A DNA stretch of 60,364 nt from NCBI GenBank assembly GCA_018220935.1, contig JAAOXU010000030.1, forward strand, positions 1 to 60,364. Direction: 5' to 3'. The notes under the pieces were generated by a model that saw only the letters and a list, made by a program, of their open reading frames with translations, was not told where the DNA came from and searched no databases. The position numbers and the translations under genes are program-made. The stretch comes from Candidatus Altarchaeota archaeon (lineage in GTDB: Archaea; SpSt-1190). Positions within the stretch are counted from its first letter, which is position 1. Every line of letters begins with the position of its first letter. This document shows, in pieces, positions 14,101-20,600 of the stretch.

Positions 14101-15777
14101 AATGTGAAGATGCTCACACCCACAGTTAGACCAGGAGAGGATCTGAAGTTTGAAGTAACTCTAATTAACATGGGTGGAACTGAAGAAGTTGAAGATATTG
14201 TAATTAATTATACTGTAAGGACTCTTGAAGGTGATGAGACTCTAATCACGATTGCTAGTGAAACAGTTGCAGTTGACAATATCAACAGATACATCAGAGA
14301 AGTTGCAATACCAGAAGATGCAGAAGAAGGTCGCTATGTGATTGAAGCGACTGCAAGATATTGGTATGGTAGAAAGTATGCACTTAGTACTGATAGTTTT
14401 GACATAACAATTGAACCAGCAGCAATAACTGCAATAAGAAAAATTTTCGGTTGGTGGGTAACTTGGGTATTAATGTTCATTTTAGCACCAGTTGCATACT
14501 TTGGTGGTCAGTGGGTAATTGATTATTATAGAAAGTGGAAGGCCGCAAAAGAGAGTAAACAAAGATATACATTACCAGTTGATATGGATGAACTACCAAA
14601 AGCAGGTGGTTCGGCAGTTAAAGTTGGTAAATTGGCTGGAACTGAACTTGATGCTTGGTTTGATTTAGATGATTTAATGACGCACGCAATTGTAGCTGGA
14701 GCTACAGGATCTGGAAAAACAGTAAGTGCAATGGTAATTGCTGAAGAAGCACTAAAGTCAGGTAAGTCCATGGTAGTATTTGACCCCACAGCACAATGGA
14801 GTGGTTTCTTAGCACCAAATAAAGATCAGAAAATGATTAAACACTTCCCAGAATTTGGTCTAACTGAAGAAGATTCTAAGTCCTTTAAAGGATTAATCTT
14901 TGAGATCACCGATCCAGAACAAATTATGAATATTGACTTTAAGCAATGGATTAGGCCAGGAGAAATCACAGTATTTACACTAAATAAGTTAACGACAAGT
15001 CAGTTTGATGCAACAGTAAGAAATATTATTGCAGTATTCTTCAAACAGGTTTGGGAAGAATCAAGTGAACTAAAGACTTTAATCGTATTTGACGAAGTCC
15101 ACAGACTCTTAGAAAAATATGGTGGTCTTGGAGGATATGTTGCACTTGAAAAGGCAGCAAGAGAATTCCGAAAATGGGGTCTTGGTTTAATGGTTATCTC
15201 TCAAGTTTTAAGCGATTTCAAAGAAGCTGTTAAAGGTAACGTATTAACTGAAGTACAAATGCATAGTAAAGGTACTGATATCGAAAGAGTCAGAAGTAAA
15301 TATGGTGATGAATACGCTGAAAGGCTAATCAGACAAGAAATTGGTGTTGGGTTCTTACAAAATCCAAGATATAACAGAGGTAAACCTTGGTTTATTAAGT
15401 TTAGACCTTTAATCCACAGCCCACATAAATTATTGGAAGAAGAGTTAGAGACATATAAGAGGTTAGGTGCAATAATCTGGGCAATTAGAGATAAAGTTAA
15501 CAAGATAAAGGAGAAAGGTAAAGACGCAGGCGATCTAGAAATGGAACTAAAATTAGCTGAAGATAAATTAAAGAGTGGTGCATTTAGAATGGCTGAGATT
15601 TATCTTGAAGGTCTAAGAAAGAAAGCTGGAATTACTGATGTTAATGCTGCAATTGGCGCTAAGAAAGGTAAGGGCGGCAAGAAAGGAAAAAAGGATAAAA
15701 AAGATAAAAAGGAAACACCAACAAAAGTAAAGACTAAAAATGAACCAGAAGAAAAAAAGGAAGTGGATAAGAAATGA
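1..15777 (+). CDS. Giant surface repeat protein fused to a cytoplasmic HerA/VirB4-like ATPase (5' partial)
   Basis: The frame is already open at base 1, in mid-repeat, so the N-terminus lies outside the window; 5258 residues are visible. Residues 1-2700 are eight tandem units of about 330 residues. Ig-like/CARDB-type modules follow to about residue 4500. Then come a Cys-rich CGNQVCE...CPQDC motif (13585-13647), a run of 17 glycines (13690-13740), two more beta-type domains and one hydrophobic span (14446-14526) followed by basic residues. The C-terminal 400 residues are a P-loop ATPase: Walker A GATGSGKT at 14698-14721, Walker B LIVFDE at 15079-15096, then a VISQ sensor-like motif. A Lys/Glu-rich tail ends the protein. 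Asn-X-Ser/Thr sequons are very dense outside and scarce inside. The inferred topology is exterior N-terminus and cytoplasmic ATPase. HerA/VirB4-class ATPases pump DNA or power secretion; the substrate here is unknown. The stop overlaps the next gene by 4 nt. Confidence 0.9.
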   Translation, partial: LTVQGTLTHNLENPDGETYLKGVNISIRGNVTNDCNIGMNSIYTNFTQKSDFTSEELKCSPINDEGDGYYNCTFNTSNISPRWYDLSFNASEIYYHDNNKTLNNKFFVETEPSVANTKVNTSSYDGDDGVIGGYSEIFNYSVFVTDVDGDTLTAWLWLRSWNQTSGNWTNWTFENTKSCVDCNNTLLYSEKLNFLCSDLKDWQFLWNVTDDPDDPLPGETTYFDEDIPKNFTIEQDDVQVNYYAGDGGTIWRNGTDSRVLSTEIWDVDDQRYLSTGEADGFFWITVNGTDWDGAHAVGTIQRFFNYTYNPDCSYFTGTQKWVSGTVSNTCFKDVNSSEFTATLQTYLQGSIDTPDGEPYQRGQPIPFNMYVEDECSVGVESLTRQLHLYVEGNQYDITSGITDPSNGTYTYSWDSALKTLGNYNATFEVSKTNYVAQNITKISAFDLGEPPELQLQSVDRLLGGWGETWKFSVQCRDREGDTDQVQLWIKKNATENWEMIQEQNCTSGSYVVKDFFEVFTCSDITPIGDDAQWKFNASDQWGFTDETAIGTVDIEKDDVSMSLIAGHNNLINRESNPTLYLSVRAYDDDKLEYLPTDRNGTFYITTNGTEFDSGNTSVTNATGHLVYNFNPSCSYETGLQNWKGGIENDVCYKDSFSPDYDLSVYGQLKNAIEIPTYGSIFQTTNPIDIRLNVSTDCSAEGIINSTNVNITLNSPLDDLESCTPVNNEGDGWYNCTWDSSFRAPGLWDIGTNSTKSYFNFNYTNLVNWFELQNKPTNYSDVNVTLNSSGWGAPFNYSVNVTDDDTDDVNCTLYVSLNGGSSFESKGLQLITNGTGICYFDLQSFTCADIGTDNQYYFQLNDGYNSVQTQTEAGPTMTKDSLTITHLDGNGGTVNRTITSLLLKVNVTDDNTGSIAQDNLPVYFNITNNGLNYTQEDIDNTTLGVSQITFNPTCSYEVGVQKWFTYFEEDSCFFAANTSEFNLTIYGKITNTIILPNGTEHYQGEDNVTFRANFSDQCNNLIDPEYVNFSYTHQDTASEDYCSPSVNESFGYYNCSIETTNLSTRWYDTEVYANKTLHTPNIETETQAFWIETRPNITLVSVVSEQGGGIGGWGESWTFKVNVTDWDKDAVKVWFWDRPASGGDWEILSPFGVTKAVGIESQIVTFIYNGYTCSDFTGGANREWFVNGTDDPSEPISEQDITNTSVSTHSLERNDVEILHNQGNGSSLNRSNVTNGETVTLKVQIRDTDKDASVNTQDTSKFLVTTDGFSFTQDLQLATIEPGGYVTDDFPSIAECTYGISLQKWKVEFGETCYKTTQSQEWNVTLKTDPIEVILYTPKGDPYRQGIDDIEFYGGAYDDCGGVTNADLTFEAIQNDNTYVCSGTQGVGNGNYTCNITNTGAWLLGNYNATMNASKQGYNDSVVLLVEDGIKLATQPSLVGFFVSTSDGGNSYGWGEYWDFQVDFFDSDQLVYDYEVANITLWYFNDSQWILLNSTTCSAPTCRLTETRHFYRDFTCSDIGSNIPFTLNITDYWNFTETWNFNQDIITDDVLLTVIQSPTYVSRENQTVLIQVRGTDQDAGHLLGASINGSFEVTTNGSGTWSVPIYNQTDSGGYLSYNFNPGCGYNVGNQDWRSQIETACYSTTAIGPASGFMDVIGQLKNNITYPTNGSSYYVTDLVNFTFNISDECNENWQPISDAYLNITFNSTNGLNATFDQNNTTYVGEGLYNFSWITDFHEGGLWDVKLTSQKEYYYSNQTDFTDYIYLNNTPAVAENFSVTPTTEGWGRTFTFSADIMDSEQDNITCKLFVTTDSGSTWIYKDEQVITWGVGTCELNVTDFNCADIGTDNYYRFEIDDGTQENIFNTSYTQGPNITADDVYLEYLDGNQTVVSRYGINETLLSFRVYDQDQSNLTISGIQTTYWVTRDGSTYVSHTGTTTNSSGHSNYDFDPVCDPLYSQGIQNWRAGVTDSCYVGTNLTETYQLTIMGSLTNDLDYIYKIGVPTAPPVNLTRDEEDLQADIHITDDCSLDVDAANVNVTWISEYSNEYNCTVSGIGSGAYRCDMPTNNTRARWYDISMNSSKQPYYYDNLAFVQSNVLFVQTRPVVTNLTCLNCPGGWGEVFEYSVTLTDEDLDNVTAKLFVKKPGSIFSFELNVTNVSSPIINKTVILSIPDSTFTCPDHLGIGEFKFEVQDNRGLVRSNQTNYSVERDDVRFEMYNGDTEMVWRNGTGYVFLSLDLYDDDRNISLPSGLGGNVWVTVNESYWDAGKGIATNSTGNFNYNFMQELPPSGQRCDYSLGPQWWRGWINDTCYKDTYSQNYTTTIMSELIPQTIIPDGEGYIVGDKMLIAGTVGDDCPALVENVTAEYKLKRGSNTYTCSISNNFNWTENSGWYNCTWDSASRVKGWYDITLNVSKTYYANNGSIKTSAFFLGEPPVLENPLIDHSYGGWGEQYGFQVIFSDPDYHANNLSLWISSDNSTWNLKDSKSAIGVQATVQFIERFTCGDISIFPNGTRYWKITAVDPFNYSDETPVFEINFTTDNVTVVVQSSSNDTVRRMGANDAFLEFLIYDTDLDVYPNDTSSLVWITENFTNYTILKTCTSTNGYCNVTHDPVCASSIGDQLWIGATNDSCYQVLNSTPGTLEVIGQLYAQPERPSEGQIINRNTTELFNTSVVDECSELVNGATVNWYDDSDNSIGNGYEVNWSIPNGFELGGETITTNTSKTSYDPGTNSTNIYVYGWAIITDIQPPDSTQIEAGTTAQITCEVKDKNIGSPLPTYSVDFYKNETFQDTKATGIDGIATWQWNTNTEPFGWYNISCLIGNEPSMFYNYSGGLNTTILQVRRLLKFSYVTPTPYQFYRNDSFTPHETYLEAKVTEAQTGPSEDSNITFYNQTYELIGWCITNPQGECNVTFNASDTTIPDIYTVYANATKSGAEPSVTNSTTIKVQAKMSANITDPVNDSAWTKGNVINLIVVVKDENNQNITSADVFWYNESNEVAQGLSTTLNLNTQDTGWRNLTVEIRKNCANSPSTECYDREYGETIIRIDGLSGVRWLSPTAQPVSPWTQITVLEAENFSCEVYDTITSQKIFNYSTEMWYQFDVGDWVKLGSFYSGHNGNVTQTFIPQVKGDLTFKCNITDDISKLYTVDIAEASATFEVIDDVPPTIYDYYIYPTSGLEAYQDNTTIYTTISDNIGVSTAWAAIELPNTTFVTKSFVRYPYPNTFKFVDLENSTNITHVENISEPGRVSFFNLTIENNETFDAYFNVSVNGILVFDNVSLINSTNTTIDLVENYTFSSAGEFNLSVMFFNASSEPLNLSHVSWINYTVHSDRYNVSYVPLIGGTHNVVIYAQDLPPENNLASQAAGSFNAGGITNVTVNLTPAYQPAFGITQLDDFTYIVTANITNWGPVTAINVSLNITDSSIDYMSYNITNASCGNLAANSSCVHYVLTTVKEKTPPAFIQISYNVSWVNPDRGFNTTIGITEVEVAENPILNTSEIAVFAEASHQKMTYIGNITVESQGNTPIFDISIYTVGGDLFTKCAECDLTIVPDVQGLVSAGDSFRADLWLDVPWGQDPGIYLTNLRVNTSNAAYKDVLLNVTVPWNNSWNRAPSTYGTILALLNTNVTLGNVTANNVGNVRLDFINYVSGTGAPMVNITPRIFGLPKINSKDITVSYSVEPDSIEGIYPVVITLRPEDQAGNQADPFDNIVTFTLNVTDLPPLIEDIVVEPQNFEVSFDTVNINATITDNFVVAEAWINLTLPNGTDYIKFMNNESSHYFTTYNTDTIGFYKLKICANDTRFLSGCTEVINLTANANTTIKFEPESSLTVTNARWLDDINYTFNYSLRNSGYSRAFNVSADYSTFEGWVVYPSEFNTSILLKQETYNDSMYIEVPAATVAGNYTFNFYANWTNYDNSTGENTTNLTIEVLENTLIEATPSEINLTIINKEKKLQIIQILSAGNVPVQNVSISCVSGLICNNMTVNITPQLIGDMPQGTLALVNLTIEVPEVFETDVYYSDIFVNGTESSQVVKLWVRVPLNMSWDHNTTSISKVLVQGEQGDFGTVGIRNLGNVLAKINLNVTGNITDSIIVDKFYFEMPIDGSDQVNIKYNTSESYFRQDLVGEIVTYNDTANITEQRTNLSMTIHPLWVTTLNPTETNPKIGVFNGTNITATISATYGYSIITSGIAFNASLRRGNTYYDLNQTYKYNVTDFVWYLNFTAPQLNYSIGYDLVITGNYSLFDIAKTNIQDKAIVYNDTVNPIVLISAPGKTGINDTAVIYLNATDAGGVKDATMTITFPDTISKITTAMTYLYKVNDTYVFRLNFNDTQQEGVYGVSAEACDYSGNCGIGISQFTTFPFAQWHGRALDVDRSDTVPINLTFNLYEELTDNSLFFVYPNETGYYNETIDARRYDIVTNYENVTTKLYGARVFGDIENPIVHGVIPGSMIGLGTYVGLDFESNLTYDTARITFDYADFAGVSANNLGIYECENWIRFQGCGGNWTRMIGTVIDLGKEQVYAVVTAFEDAYIMSEYVCGNQVCETGYGESLATCPQDCQVSSPSPTEPGPSDGGGGGGGGGGGGGGGGGATPTDELAPIPIEFKAPVIDVTVYPGESKVFGIEITNNQINSTEGIIYAEGPIWSLLEFQFDEFTVENKSTRTIQISVKPTNNVTPGVYTGDIVIEIGSLKHRIPASIAVEILQEPLLDVNVKMLTPTVRPGEDLKFEVTLINMGGTEEVEDIVINYTVRTLEGDETLITIASETVAVDNINRYIREVAIPEDAEEGRYVIEATARYWYGRKYALSTDSFDITIEPAAITAIRKIFGWWVTWVLMFILAPVAYFGGQWVIDYYRKWKAAKESKQRYTLPVDMDELPKAGGSAVKVGKLAGTELDAWFDLDDLMTHAIVAGATGSGKTVSAMVIAEEALKSGKSMVVFDPTAQWSGFLAPNKDQKMIKHFPEFGLTEEDSKSFKGLIFEITDPEQIMNIDFKQWIRPGEITVFTLNKLTTSQFDATVRNIIAVFFKQVWEESSELKTLIVFDEVHRLLEKYGGLGGYVALEKAAREFRKWGLGLMVISQVLSDFKEAVKGNVLTEVQMHSKGTDIERVRSKYGDEYAERLIRQEIGVGFLQNPRYNRGKPWFIKFRPLIHSPHKLLEEELETYKRLGAIIWAIRDKVNKIKEKGKDAGDLEMELKLAEDKLKSGAFRMAEIYLEGLRKKAGITDVNAAIGAKKGKGGKKGKKDKKDKKETPTKVKTKNEPEEKKEVDKK

Positions 15778-16475
15778 AGTGGTTAGTAATTGCAATGGTT
15801 TTAGTTAGTGGATTTGCACTTAACTATAGTTATGATGGTTTAATTTATTCAACACCGGGAAAATCTATAGTATTACCAATTCACATTCAAAGCCTAGATG
15901 AGGAAGGGTTGTATGAAATAAATTGTTTCTCAAAGGCAAAAGTGAATTGTCCTGGTAATTTTTTTGTTAGTGCTAACAAAGAACAAAGTTTTGATGTTTT
16001 AATCACCCCCGAATTAGGGAGTCAAGTAGTGAATATAAAAATTGGAAGTGATTTTTTAAAATTTGAAGTAATTGGTTCAACTCAAACAGAAGTATTTCTC
16101 ACACGGTTAAAAAATTATGATGATTCTTTTTTTAGACTCGAAAAAACATATGGTGAACACACTGCAATTGATGATGCTAAGTTATTGATTAGAGAAGGTT
16201 ACATTGCATATGGATTGAATGATTTTGATGCAATGGACGGTATAACTCGTAATTTAGGTAGTATACTTAGTAATTATTATGATACACTTGATCCAATTGA
16301 TTTATTTGAAGAAGAAACACCATCAAAATTAAATTTTTCAGTTATTCCGTTGTTGTTATTAGTGAGCTTTGTAGTAATTTTGTATATAAGGCCAAAGAAA
16401 GAGATTAAGAGGACTTATGTTGATGAACTCACATCTTTAGTTAAAAAGGAGGAATATAATATTGGCATCCGCTAA
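15774..16475 (+). CDS. Small secreted single-span membrane protein next to the giant ATPase
   Basis: This 233-aa protein has an N-terminal signal-like segment (MKWLVIAMVLVSGFAL), a 160-residue predicted external part with two Cys near residues 50-58, and a C-terminal hydrophobic span around residues 190-207 followed by a basic cytoplasmic tail. The first third looks beta-rich; the second resembles a short helical hairpin. Its ATG overlaps the giant gene's stop (ATGA), and its end overlaps the coiled-coil gene by 14 nt, so the three are almost certainly co-translated. I do not recognise the family. The context suggests an accessory subunit of the ATPase-bearing surface protein. Confidence 0.8.
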   Translation: MKWLVIAMVLVSGFALNYSYDGLIYSTPGKSIVLPIHIQSLDEEGLYEINCFSKAKVNCPGNFFVSANKEQSFDVLITPELGSQVVNIKIGSDFLKFEVIGSTQTEVFLTRLKNYDDSFFRLEKTYGEHTAIDDAKLLIREGYIAYGLNDFDAMDGITRNLGSILSNYYDTLDPIDLFEEETPSKLNFSVIPLLLLVSFVVILYIRPKKEIKRTYVDELTSLVKKEEYNIGIR

Positions 16476-17634
16476 AAAACCAAAAAAAACAGCAAAAAAG
16501 GCATCTAAGACTGTTAAGAAGGTTAAAGTAGAGAAAAAGACCCCAGAAGAGACAACAGAAGAAACTCAAGAAGAAGAGAGTCAAGAACAGACTATTGGGG
16601 ACATTGTTGAAGAAGAAGGGTTAGTAACTGAACCAGATCGAGAATCAATGCTCGGAAAAGACGCAGCGCCAGATATCTCAGAACTTTTAATGCGAATTGA
16701 CCGAATTGATGGTAAGCTCGACTTATTCAAAGGTATGCTTGATTCATTTGGTGAACGAATTTCAGATATGAATGAAAGATTAGGGGACACTAGACGAATG
16801 GTGTTTGACAGAGAAAAATGGGCAAGTAAATTAGAAACTGAATTTGAGAAAGTATCTAGTATTGTAAAAGAACTTGATCCCGAAAAAATAGTTTTAAAAT
16901 TTGAAAAATTCAAAACAGGTATTGATACTCAAGATGCAAGAGTAAGTAGACTAGATGAACTTCAAAACAATGCAAATGAAAGAATGAAATTAGTTGAAGA
17001 GAAATTAGTGAATATAAAAAGTCTTGATAATATTATGAAGGCTGCTGAACTTGTTGATAAAAAAATTAAGGAAATAGAAGATACTAAAAATTATTCAGAT
17101 AAACTAGCAGCAAAAGTTGAATCTATGTTTTTAGAAATTAATGATAAGGTGAGTTATCTAAAAGATAATGTGAGTAAACTTCAAAAAGTTGACTCATTAA
17201 CTAATGATGCTACAAAAGAAATTGAAAGTATTAAATTTCAAATTGATCAAGAACTAGTTAAAAGAAAAGATGCAGATGAATTAATTGATTCAGTAAAAGA
17301 TATTATTGTTGAGGAAATTGTCGGGATTAATCCTGCAGCATTTGACAGTTTGCGTCACAGAGTAACTTTAATGGAGAATAAAGATAAAAGTAGTAAGTCT
17401 CTTGAAAATGAAATGGGTAAATACTCAGGCTTAATGGATAAAGTTGAACGAGACTTTCAAATGGGTAGATTAAAAGACCAGAGTTATGGTGAAATAAAAA
17501 AGAGCACTGAAAAGAAAATTGCTGAGATTAAGTATGTGCTCGAATTACGTTCAAACAAACCAAATAAAGCACCTCAAAAACTCAAAGAAAAGTTAATTAG
17601 AACAGTCAAGGAAGACCAAAAAAGAAATAAGTAA
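16462..17634 (+). CDS. Cytoplasmic coiled-coil protein, third gene of the surface-ATPase operon
   Basis: This 390-aa protein has no signal peptide or membrane span. The first 50 residues are Lys-rich and then Glu/Thr-rich, like the tail of the giant ATPase. Residues 75-290 show long heptad stretches with several phase breaks (MNERLGD..., KLVNIKSL..., KVSYLKDNVSKL...). The last 70 residues carry an F-x-x-G-x-L...Y-x-E-I-K segment resembling the SHOCT motif, and a basic end. The start is TTG at 16462, supported by a strong Shine-Dalgarno GGAGG at 16448-16452, nine bases upstream, and by the overlap with the previous gene. It may be a scaffold or filament connecting to the cytoplasmic ATPase; this is inference from position only. 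Confidence 0.85.
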   Translation: MASAKKPKKTAKKASKTVKKVKVEKKTPEETTEETQEEESQEQTIGDIVEEEGLVTEPDRESMLGKDAAPDISELLMRIDRIDGKLDLFKGMLDSFGERISDMNERLGDTRRMVFDREKWASKLETEFEKVSSIVKELDPEKIVLKFEKFKTGIDTQDARVSRLDELQNNANERMKLVEEKLVNIKSLDNIMKAAELVDKKIKEIEDTKNYSDKLAAKVESMFLEINDKVSYLKDNVSKLQKVDSLTNDATKEIESIKFQIDQELVKRKDADELIDSVKDIIVEEIVGINPAAFDSLRHRVTLMENKDKSSKSLENEMGKYSGLMDKVERDFQMGRLKDQSYGEIKKSTEKKIAEIKYVLELRSNKPNKAPQKLKEKLIRTVKEDQKRNK

Positions 17635-17636
17635 AT

Positions 17637-20600
17637 TTATTTTATTAGTCCTTTTAATTCTTCAAATGTTTCTCTGGATATCATACCCTCTTCATACTGG
17701 TCTTTTAATGCGTCATAAACATCTGAATATTCATTTTCTTCTCGTGACCTAATAAGAGTATTTTTAATTTTAAGTAAGGATGTTCGTCTCTCTTTATCCT
17801 TAAAGACATTAAATTTCTTAAGAGCAATTACAGCCACAAGTCCAATTATTGCGATAAATATTAAGATAAGATACCACTTAGTTGGAATTTGTGGGAGCAA
17901 AATAGTTGGCAAAAAGTCAGGTTTTGCAATTTCTAATCTATATTTAATTTCTTCAATCACACTTTCTGCTTCAGATATCGTTTTTATAGCATCAACCACA
18001 CTGTCTTCGAGTAGGTAAGTATCAGCAACTTCTAGTAGTTCCCTCGATTTTCTAAGTAAGGATAATATTTTTGTAACGTCCCCACCTCTAGCAGCAACTT
18101 TCCCAGTCTGGTCTTCTAAATCAAGTAGTTCGCTCTGAAGTGTATTAATCCTCGCACGAAGTGCTTCTTCTTGAGTTTTAAATACAAGTATTTTATAGAA
18201 TTCTGAGACTTCAATTTCTTTAGCAATTATTCTTAGTTTAGTAACGTATGTCCTAGCTGATGCTGAATCGGGAATTGAGAATTTAACTACTAAGTAACCA
18301 TTTGAACCCGCACTCAAAAGATCAATATCACGTACTACTTCAAACCATTCTTTTTCAATATCTTCAAAGAAGACTGTGATAGCAGTTAAATCAATATTAC
18401 CTGTGTTTTTTAGTTCAATGGTGAGGTATCCTACTGAGCCTCGATTTAATATTAGTTGATCAGGGAAAAGATTAGTTACAGTAAGTTCAATAACTGCCGC
18501 TTGAACTGGTTCGAGTATTTCAAGTGGTTCTCCTTCAGTAGTTGCTGCAATTACATTAAATGTTCTTGAAACTTCAATTGGCGGACTAACTGTAGAATAA
18601 TTAAGTAGTACGTTTAGAGTATAGTTTCCTGGAAGTTGGTTAGAGAAAATATTAAGACTTCTATTAAGAGTTCTGTTACCTCCTGCGGCCACAAAAATAG
18701 CTTCCCCCTTAACTTCGTCATATTTTACGTTGTCTTTTTCAACCCAATAAGATACGAATACATCTTGACCAAAATCACCCATGTTCTCAAGTAGTATATC
18801 AAAATCTTGAGACGTACTGACTTCAACTTCAGGTTCAATATTAAGAATTACAACGTCAAACGGTCCCCCGTATGTGACCCTAAATGATTCTAACTTTTTA
18901 ATTTGTCTCCCCCCTTCTTCAAGAGTCAAAACTGCCAAATAATATCCAACAGGAGAATTAACTGGCATTGCAAATGAATAGGTGTAGAGTGTACTCGTGT
19001 TAGTTGCATCAAACTGACTAAACGATTCTGTTGAGAAGTAAATGTTTTGTGCAGGATCATACACAGTAAGGTTTATTTTTTCTGGAGGGGGGAAAGGCCT
19101 ATCCCCATATGTTAGCACATAAAAGTTCATAGTAGAATCAGGATACCAAACTAAACTTGTATCAAATTCAATATTGTAGTCTTCCCTTGCTTTAAATTGA
19201 TAGGTTGCATTTGCGTATACTGTTTTATTTGCAATCCCATCATAGTGAGTTCCATTCACAAATACAGTATAGTTCCCAATTGGTGCATCACTTGCGAGAC
19301 TAAAAGTAGGAATTGGCTCAACTTTTCCAGGTGTACTTAATTCTTCTAAATATCGCAAATCCCCAAATGGATCGTGTATAAAAATAGAAAGATTAGACGA
19401 AATTAAAGTGCCTGCATAATCAGTAGAGTTTACGTATAATGATACAGTCTCACCTAAAAAGTAAGTTCCGTAAATGGTTTCAATTGGAATTTCAAGAAGG
19501 GGATATATGTATTTTGTAATATTTACCCTAGAAGTCAAACCAAGATTATCTTGAATTTCAATCTGAAAAGTGTAGTTTCCAAATACATCACTAATTCCCC
19601 CTACAGTTGGATAATCAGTTGAATAATAGTAGGTTACATTAAATTGGCTAATTAGGTTTAAGTTAATAAATTCAGTTCCATTATTGGGTTTAAAGACCAC
19701 AATTCTTGAGAAGTTTAAACCCTGAGCCGATTTATCAGTAACGTTTACGTATATTGTAAAAGTTTCTAGTTCTTGAGAAAGATTAACTGAAAAACTCGTA
19801 TTTATTTCTGCTAGTTCTCTTGGGATCATACTTAAGTTAAAATAATCCCAAGAAGGTGTACCACCCTCAACACTAATGTTATATGTAGCATTATAGTAAT
19901 CTCTAGCAACCCCAGTTATATTCCAAAGAAAATCAATTAAGTAGGTGGTTTGTTTTGGGATTGTGAAGTTAGTTGTATTTGGAAATGTATAGTTTGATGT
20001 TTCGGGTGATATTGAAAAATTCAAAGGAACGTTACCAGTATTATTAAAGAAAACACCACACATAGTTCCTAAATCAAATGCAACAGGAGTTGTACAATTT
20101 TGTGGAGAGTGTTCCCACGTTTTGGAAGTTGGAATTGTAACATTTAGAAAAACTTCATCATACCCACCACCAGAACTAGTAACGTTATTAGTACCTAAAT
20201 AATATCCAGGGATATAACCTGCAGGAATTGTAACATTAACATCAATATCAGTAATATTACCCGCAGCAAGTGAACTTATGACGGGATTAAATACAAAGGT
20301 AAAATCGGGTAAATTCAAAACGTTAGTTCCCATACTAGTTACTTGATCATTTCCTGTGTTGATTAGTGTGTAAAAACCAATTACAGTTGAAGTACCATGA
20401 GTTGCATTGTTTGCAATAAAACTTTGATTCACAATAAATTCTTGATGTGAACTTACGTTTATTGATACATCAGTAACATTATACGACACACCAACACCAG
20501 GATTAATCCAACTGACATTTGCACGAATTATATACGTCCCAGGGGATGAACCCATCAAACCAACATTAAAGGCACTCTCACAATATTCATTTATTTGAAG

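Noticed and set aside
1-15777. Naming the giant protein as a SPEARE-type protein known from nanohaloarchaea.
   Set aside because: Size and surface location are similar, but I see no specific signature to support that identity.
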